Origin: Oerskovia jenensis
GTDB taxonomy: Bacteria > Actinomycetota > Actinomycetes > Actinomycetales > Cellulomonadaceae
Reading direction: 5' to 3'
Assembly: GCF_016907235.1 (NCBI RefSeq)
Contig: NZ_JAFBBO010000001.1
Location: 1,364,001 to 1,428,000, forward strand
Length of the DNA: 64,000 nucleotides
Shown: positions 59,560 to 64,000 of the stretch, in pieces
Layout: each line of letters opens with the position of its first letter
Position numbering within the stretch: the first letter of the stretch is position 1
The notes under the pieces: model-generated
Told to the model about the DNA's origin: nothing
The model's input: only the letters and a program-made list of their open reading frames with translations
Databases searched by the model: none
Program-made: the position numbers and the translations under genes

Positions 59560-60567
59560 ATGAGCAGAGACAGGACTCCTCCCCGAGCAGGAACGGGCTC
59601 CCCGGCCATCGAGGTCCGGGGGCTCACCAAGCGGTACGCGCAGCGCGGCGGCGTCGTGAAGCAGGCCGTCGACGGCCTGGACCTCACGGTCGAGCGCGGT
59701 GAGATCTTCGCGGTCCTCGGCCCCAACGGCGCGGGCAAGACCACGACGGTCGAGATCCTCGAAGGCTTCCGCAAGCGCGACGCCGGGCAGGTCCAGGTGC
59801 TGGGCGAGGACCCCGCGCTCGCCGGACGGGAGTGGCGCAGCCGGATCGGCGTCGTGCTGCAGGACTCGCGTGACCAGGCCGAGCTCACGGTGCGCGAGCT
59901 CGTGCACCACTTCGCGACGTTCTACCCGGCCCCCCGAGACCCCGAGGAGGTGATCGCCGCCGTCGGGCTGCAGGAGAAGGTGTCCACGCGCGCCCGCCAG
60001 CTCTCGGGCGGGCAGCGTCGCCGCCTCGACGTCGCGCTCGGGATCGTGGGCGACCCCGAGCTGCTGTTCCTCGACGAACCCACGACCGGGTTCGACCCGC
60101 AGGCTCGCCGCAGCTTCTGGGACCTCGTCCTGGCCCTGCGCGCGGGCGGCACCACGATCCTCCTGACGACCCACTACCTCGACGAGGCCGCGCACCTGGC
60201 CGACCGCGCCGCCGTCGTGCGGGACGGGAAGGTCGTCGCGCTCGGTGCGCCGGCCGACCTGGGTGGGCCGGACGCGCTGCGCCCCGTCGTGCGGTGGGAG
60301 GCGGACGGCGTCACGCACGCCGAGCGGACCGACCACTCGACCGCGCTGGTCACCTCGCTCGCGGCACGCCTGGCCGGACCCGACGGCGAGGTGCCCGGCC
60401 TGCGGGTGCTCCAGCCGAGCCTCGAGGACGTGTACCTCGAGCTCATCGGGGCCACGCCCACCGGGCCGTCCGCGCCGTCCGCGACCCCGCCGGCCTCCGT
60501 GCCGTCGCCCGACGCCTACCCGGCCGACCCCTCGTCCCCGTCCCTCACCCAGGAGGTCTCCCGATGA
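59560..60567 (+). CDS. ABC exporter, ATPase subunit (DrrA-like)
   Basis: A 335-residue nucleotide-binding subunit with Walker A GPNGAGKTT (about 51-59), the signature QLSGGQRRRLDVALG, Walker B LLFLDEPTTGFDP and an H-loop TTHYLDEA. The C-terminal ~90 residues, rich in Pro and Ser at the very end, resemble the DrrA-type tail of polyketide/antibiotic exporters. GGAG precedes the ATG. Its stop overlaps the next gene's ATG by 4 nt (ATGA), so the pair makes an ABC-2-type exporter. Confidence 0.93.
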   Translation: MSRDRTPPRAGTGSPAIEVRGLTKRYAQRGGVVKQAVDGLDLTVERGEIFAVLGPNGAGKTTTVEILEGFRKRDAGQVQVLGEDPALAGREWRSRIGVVLQDSRDQAELTVRELVHHFATFYPAPRDPEEVIAAVGLQEKVSTRARQLSGGQRRRLDVALGIVGDPELLFLDEPTTGFDPQARRSFWDLVLALRAGGTTILLTTHYLDEAAHLADRAAVVRDGKVVALGAPADLGGPDALRPVVRWEADGVTHAERTDHSTALVTSLAARLAGPDGEVPGLRVLQPSLEDVYLELIGATPTGPSAPSATPPASVPSPDAYPADPSSPSLTQEVSR

Positions 60568-61418
60568 GCGCCCAGAGCGCCCCCACCCGTGAGCTGCCCG
60601 CCAGGCGGCCCCTGCCCGGCACCGTGAGGATCGGGCTGCGGCGGACCTGGATCGAGATGCTCGCGTTCCTGCGCGAGCGCGACGCGGTCGTCTTCATCCT
60701 GGCGTACCCGCTCATCATGATGGCGATCTTCGCGACGGTGTTCGGGCAGGAGGAACAGGGCAGTGCCGCAGGATCCGTGCCGTACGCGCAGTACTTCCTG
60801 CCGGGCATGGTCGCCACGGGCGTCATGCTCACGAGCTTCCAGAACCTCGCGATCTCGATCTCGGTCGAGCGCGACGACGGCACGCTCAAGCGCCTGCGGG
60901 CGACGCCCCTGCCCGCGACCTCCTACTTCCTGGGGAAGATCGGGCAGGTCCTGCTCGTCACGATCGTCCAGACCGCCGCCCTGCTGCTGCTCGCCACCAC
61001 GGCGTTCGACGTCCCGATGCCGACCACCGCCGCGGCCTGGGCGACGTTCACGTGGGTGTTCGTGCTCGGCACCGCGACCGGCTCGGTGCTGGGCGTCGCG
61101 TTCTCCTCGGTCCCCCGCTCCGGGAAGTCCGTGAGCGCCGTCGTGGCCCCGATCGTCCTGGTGCTGCAGTTCATCTCGGGCGTGTTCTTCGCGTTCTTCG
61201 CCCTCCCCTCGTGGATGCAGCAGATCGCCTCGGTGTTCCCCCTCAAGTGGCTCGCGCAGGGCATGCGTTCGGTGTTCCTGCCGCCCGAGGCCGCGGCCCT
61301 CGAGCCGAGCGGGTCGTGGCAGCACGGCGCAACGGCTGCTGTACTGGTGGCGTGGCTCGTCGTGGGCCTCGTGGTAGGGGTCCGGACGTTCAGGTGGAGG
61401 CGGCGTGACGACGGCTGA
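60564..61418 (+). CDS. ABC exporter, ABC-2-type permease subunit
   Basis: A 284-residue permease with six predicted membrane segments and the ABC-2 pattern (SISVERDDGTLKRLRATPLPATSYFLGKI, then GVFFAFFALPSWMQQIASVFPLKWLAQGMRSVF). AGGAGG lies upstream of the ATG, which overlaps the ATPase stop in ATGA. Its own stop lies 14 nt inside the histidine kinase gene. The four overlapping genes form a drug- or stress-responsive exporter + two-component system operon. Confidence 0.92.
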   Translation: MSAQSAPTRELPARRPLPGTVRIGLRRTWIEMLAFLRERDAVVFILAYPLIMMAIFATVFGQEEQGSAAGSVPYAQYFLPGMVATGVMLTSFQNLAISISVERDDGTLKRLRATPLPATSYFLGKIGQVLLVTIVQTAALLLLATTAFDVPMPTTAAAWATFTWVFVLGTATGSVLGVAFSSVPRSGKSVSAVVAPIVLVLQFISGVFFAFFALPSWMQQIASVFPLKWLAQGMRSVFLPPEAAALEPSGSWQHGATAAVLVAWLVVGLVVGVRTFRWRRRDDG

Positions 61419-62775
61419 GAGCCCGGTGGACCGGCCGGCGACGGAGCGCGCCGCAGGCGATCGCCCCGTGCACCCCGCCGCGGGCCAGGGCCCGTCGACC
61501 GGCTCCGCGCTGGACCGCTTCGAGTCCTCGTGGGACCACGTGGTCGTGTGGTGGGACGTGGGCTTCTACGTCGTGGTGCTCCTGAGCGCGGTCGCGCTGC
61601 TCCTGGCCGGGAACGAGCCCGACCGGCTCGCCGTGGCCCTGGGTGCGATCGGCGTGATCCTGCTCGCGTACACGTTCCTCGGCAGGCCGGCGGCGCGGAA
61701 CCGCGACCAGCGCCTCGCGGTCACCTACCTGCTGATCCTGATCGTCGCGACCGACGTCGCCGTGATCCAGAACCAGCTCGGGACGTTCCTGCTGTTCGTC
61801 GCGTTCACCCAGATCTGGATGCTCTCGGAGCGCCGGTGGGTCAGCCTCGTGCTCTCGACCCTGCTCGCGGTCGGCACGACCCTCGCGCTCACGGCCGCGT
61901 CCGGGTTCTCCCGCGAGGCCCTCACGAGGGCCGCACCGCAGATGGGGGTCGCGCTCGCCTTCTCGATCCTGCTCGGGATCTGGGTCGGCCAGACGATGCT
62001 CCAGACCGCACGCCATGCCCAGCTCGTCGACGACCTCCACGCCGCGCAGGCAGAGCTCGGGACGGTCCACCACGCGGCCGGGGTCGCGGCCGAGCGCGAG
62101 CGCATGGCCCGCGAGATCCACGACACCCTGGCGCAGGGGTTCACGAGCGTCGTCATGCTCGCCCAGGCCGCGAGCGCCGACCTCGACCGCGACGACATCG
62201 CCGCGGCCCGGGACCGGCTCGCGCTCGTCGAGACGACGGCGCGCGACAACCTGGCCGATGCCCGGTCCCTCGTCACCGCGTTCTCCCCCGTGCCGTTGCA
62301 GGGCGCGACGCTCGTCGAGGCGATCGAGCGCCTGGCCGGCCGCTTCGAGGACGAGTCGGGGGTCGCGGTGACGCTGCGGCTGTCGGTCGTCCCGGGGCTG
62401 GGCAGCGCCGAGGACGTCGTCCTGCTGCGGTCCGCGCAGGAGGCCCTGGCCAACGTGCGCCGGCACGCGCAGGCGAGCTCCGTCGTCGTCTCCCTGGGCG
62501 AGGGGGCGGGGCCGGGCGGCCCGGAGAGGTCGGCACCCGACGGCGCCACGGTCGTCCTCGAGGTCACGGACGACGGTCGGGGGCTCGGACCGGGCGTCGT
62601 GGAAGGGTTCGGTCTGCGCGGCATGCGTGAACGCGTCGCCGAGGGCGAGGGCACGGTGCGCGTCCTGTCGCCCCCGGGTGGTGGGACGAGCGTCCGGGTC
62701 GAGCTGCCCGTGCCCGCCGACCACCCCGCCGGCGCCCCGCCCCAGCCCACCCCTCTCCCCCGGAGCCACCCGTGA
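61405..62775 (+). CDS. Membrane sensor histidine kinase (DesK/NarL-type)
   Basis: A 456-residue kinase. The N-terminus is disordered (about 1-45), then five or six membrane segments (about 55-185) with little extracytoplasmic loop, so it probably senses within the membrane. The HisKA_3 dimerisation region has ERERMAREIHDTLAQGF (phospho-His about residue 239); the ATPase domain has AQEALANVRRHAQASS (N box) and VTDDGRGLGPG ... GFGLRGMRERV (G box). The GTG start overlaps the permease by 14 nt; the stop overlaps the regulator's GTG by 4 nt. Confidence 0.93.
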   Translation: MTTAESPVDRPATERAAGDRPVHPAAGQGPSTGSALDRFESSWDHVVVWWDVGFYVVVLLSAVALLLAGNEPDRLAVALGAIGVILLAYTFLGRPAARNRDQRLAVTYLLILIVATDVAVIQNQLGTFLLFVAFTQIWMLSERRWVSLVLSTLLAVGTTLALTAASGFSREALTRAAPQMGVALAFSILLGIWVGQTMLQTARHAQLVDDLHAAQAELGTVHHAAGVAAERERMAREIHDTLAQGFTSVVMLAQAASADLDRDDIAAARDRLALVETTARDNLADARSLVTAFSPVPLQGATLVEAIERLAGRFEDESGVAVTLRLSVVPGLGSAEDVVLLRSAQEALANVRRHAQASSVVVSLGEGAGPGGPERSAPDGATVVLEVTDDGRGLGPGVVEGFGLRGMRERVAEGEGTVRVLSPPGGGTSVRVELPVPADHPAGAPPQPTPLPRSHP

Positions 62776-63500
62776 CCTCGACCGCCGACCGTCCGTCCTC
62801 CTCGCCCTCCCGCCCCAGGACGACCGTCTCGGCGACCGGGACCGGTGCGTCCTCGTCGGCTCCCCCGGTCCGCGTCCTCGTGGTCGACGACCACCCCGTG
62901 GTGCGCTCGGGGCTCGTCGGGATGCTCATGGCCGAGCCGGACCTCGTCGTCGTCGGCGAGGCGGGCGACGGCCGCGAGGGCGTGACGCTCGCGCGCGAGC
63001 TGGTCCCCGACGTCGTGCTCATGGACCTGCGCATGCCCGTGCTCGACGGCGTGGGCGCGACGACCGAGATCCTCGGCTCCTGCGCGCCGGGGGCCAGGCG
63101 CCCGCGCGTCGTCGTGCTCACGACGTACGAGACCGACACCGACATCCTGCGCGCGGTCGAGGCCGGCGCGACGGGCTACCTGCTCAAGGACACCCCGCGC
63201 GACGTGCTCGTCGCGGGCATCCGCGCCGCGGCCCGCGGCGAGACGGTCCTGGCGCCCACGGTCGCGACCCGGCTCGTGACGTCGGTGCGTGCCCCGGGCG
63301 AGCGCCTGACGGCGCGTGAGGCCCAGGTCCTCGCACTCGTCGCACGCGGGCTGAGCAACCCCGCGATCGGGCGTGAGCTGTTCATCTCCGAGGCCACGGT
63401 CAAGACGCACCTGCTGCGCGCCTTCGCCAAGCTCGGGGTCGACGACCGCACGCGCGCCGTGACCGTCGCGATCGAGCGGGGGATCCTGCCCGGGGCGTGA
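62772..63500 (+). CDS. LuxR/NarL-family response regulator
   Basis: A 242-residue regulator. About 35 disordered residues precede the receiver domain (VRVLVVDDHPVVRSGL; phospho-Asp in VVLMDLRMPVLDG; Thr in VVVLTTYETD; Lys in GYLLKD). The C-terminal LuxR helix-turn-helix is LTAREAQVLALVARGLSNPAIGRELFISEATVKTHL. The GTG start overlaps the kinase stop as GTGA. It presumably regulates the exporter genes upstream. It ends the operon. Confidence 0.94.
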   Translation: MTSTADRPSSSPSRPRTTVSATGTGASSSAPPVRVLVVDDHPVVRSGLVGMLMAEPDLVVVGEAGDGREGVTLARELVPDVVLMDLRMPVLDGVGATTEILGSCAPGARRPRVVVLTTYETDTDILRAVEAGATGYLLKDTPRDVLVAGIRAAARGETVLAPTVATRLVTSVRAPGERLTAREAQVLALVARGLSNPAIGRELFISEATVKTHLLRAFAKLGVDDRTRAVTVAIERGILPGA

Positions 63501-63586
63501 TCTCACCCGGTCCGTGGCGGCCCCCGGGTCCGTGGTCGCGTGGCGCGAGCCCTCGGCCGGGACGGCCGGGGTGCGAGACTGCCTCT

Positions 63587-64000
63587 GTGCGTGATCTGGC
63601 GAAGCTCCCCAAGGCCCACCTCCACCTGCACTTCACCGGTTCCATGCGACCGGCGACGCTGCACGACCTCGCCGCGCAGTACGGCGTACGGCTCCCGTCG
63701 GCCCTGCTCGACGGGGACCCGCTGCGCCTGCCCGCGACCGAGCGCGGCTGGTTCCGGTTCCAACGCCTGTACGACGCCGCGCGCGCGTGCGTGCGCTCCG
63801 AGGCCGACATGCGCCGGATCGTGCTCGAGGCCGCGCAGGACGACGCCGCCGAGGGGTCGGGCCGTCTCGAGATCCAGGTCGACCCGACCTCGTACGCGCC
63901 CTTCGTGGGCGGCATCTCGCCGGCCGTCGAGATCGTGCTCGACGCAGCGCGGGGGGCCAGTGCGGCGACCGGGACGGAGGTCGGCGTGATCGTCGCGGCC
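63587..64000 (+). CDS. Adenosine deaminase-like metalloenzyme (N-terminal part)
   Basis: The first 138 residues of an amidohydrolase: MRDLAKLPKAHLHLHFTGSMRPATLHDLAAQYGVRLP has the zinc-binding HLHLH pair typical of adenosine deaminases and their relatives (usual form HLHLEGS, here HFTGS). The frame runs off the right edge, so the other zinc and catalytic residues cannot be checked. The likely start is GTG 63587, at the first codon of the conserved stretch. It could also be an adenine deaminase or a related family member. Confidence 0.85.
   Translation, partial: MRDLAKLPKAHLHLHFTGSMRPATLHDLAAQYGVRLPSALLDGDPLRLPATERGWFRFQRLYDAARACVRSEADMRRIVLEAAQDDAAEGSGRLEIQVDPTSYAPFVGGISPAVEIVLDAARGASAATGTEVGVIVAA

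Overview
The window is about 64 kb of high-GC DNA, with G or C at most third codon positions and many GTG and TTG starts. The gene order is that of the actinobacterial ribosomal-protein / RNA-polymerase cluster. The order of ribosomal genes, the multi-domain secreted chitinase, the ROK/polyphosphate-glucokinase-like kinase, the DUF5709 protein and the Ala/Pro/Asp/Glu-rich extensions on ribosomal and Nus proteins suggest a Micrococcales organism near Cellulomonadaceae / Promicromonosporaceae. I cannot fix the genus from sequence alone.

Layout, following the main minus-strand reading direction (high to low coordinates): tRNA-Trp, secE, nusG, rplK, rplA (55.4-52.6 kb); a 10.3 kb accessory block (52.3-42.6 kb); rplJ, rplL, rpoB, rpoC (42.3-33.3 kb); rpsL, rpsG, fusA, tuf (32.9-28.5 kb); a gene-free kilobase; the S10 operon rpsJ to rpsQ (27.4-22.0 kb); the spc operon rplN to rplO (21.8-17.5 kb); secY, adk, map (17.2-14.4 kb); infA, rpmJ, rpsM, rpsK, rpoA, rplQ (14.2-10.9 kb); then an alpha/beta hydrolase, a divergent ROK kinase / truA pair, a DUF5709 protein, an ABC-F ATPase, trhO, rplM, rpsI, glmM, def and a DedA membrane protein. 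Intrinsic-terminator-like hairpins and several matched -35/-10 pairs mark most transcription-unit boundaries.

The right end (55.5-64 kb) holds transport and sensing genes: an AbgT-family permease, an SLC13-type permease with TrkA_C-like domains, and a tightly overlapping ABC exporter (ATPase + permease) with its two-component system (DesK/NarL-type kinase + LuxR-type regulator). The 5' part of an adenosine-deaminase-like gene runs off the edge.

The most unusual content is the block between rplA and rplJ. It contains a four-gene, same-strand module: an ECF-like sigma factor, a small carboxypeptidase-regulatory-like protein, a cytosolic subtilisin-like protease with six perfect PYTQPF repeats, and a TPR-CHAT (caspase-like) protein. 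Beside it, divergently and separately transcribed, are a GH18 chitinase with a 15-fold TTGG linker and a secreted type I phosphodiesterase. Two predicted proteases of different clans under what looks like a dedicated sigma factor suggest a proteolytic signalling or cell-suicide/defence cascade. That function is inference. A second notable signal is the str-operon promoter, where a perfect 20-bp palindrome exactly fills the gap between the -35 and -10 boxes.
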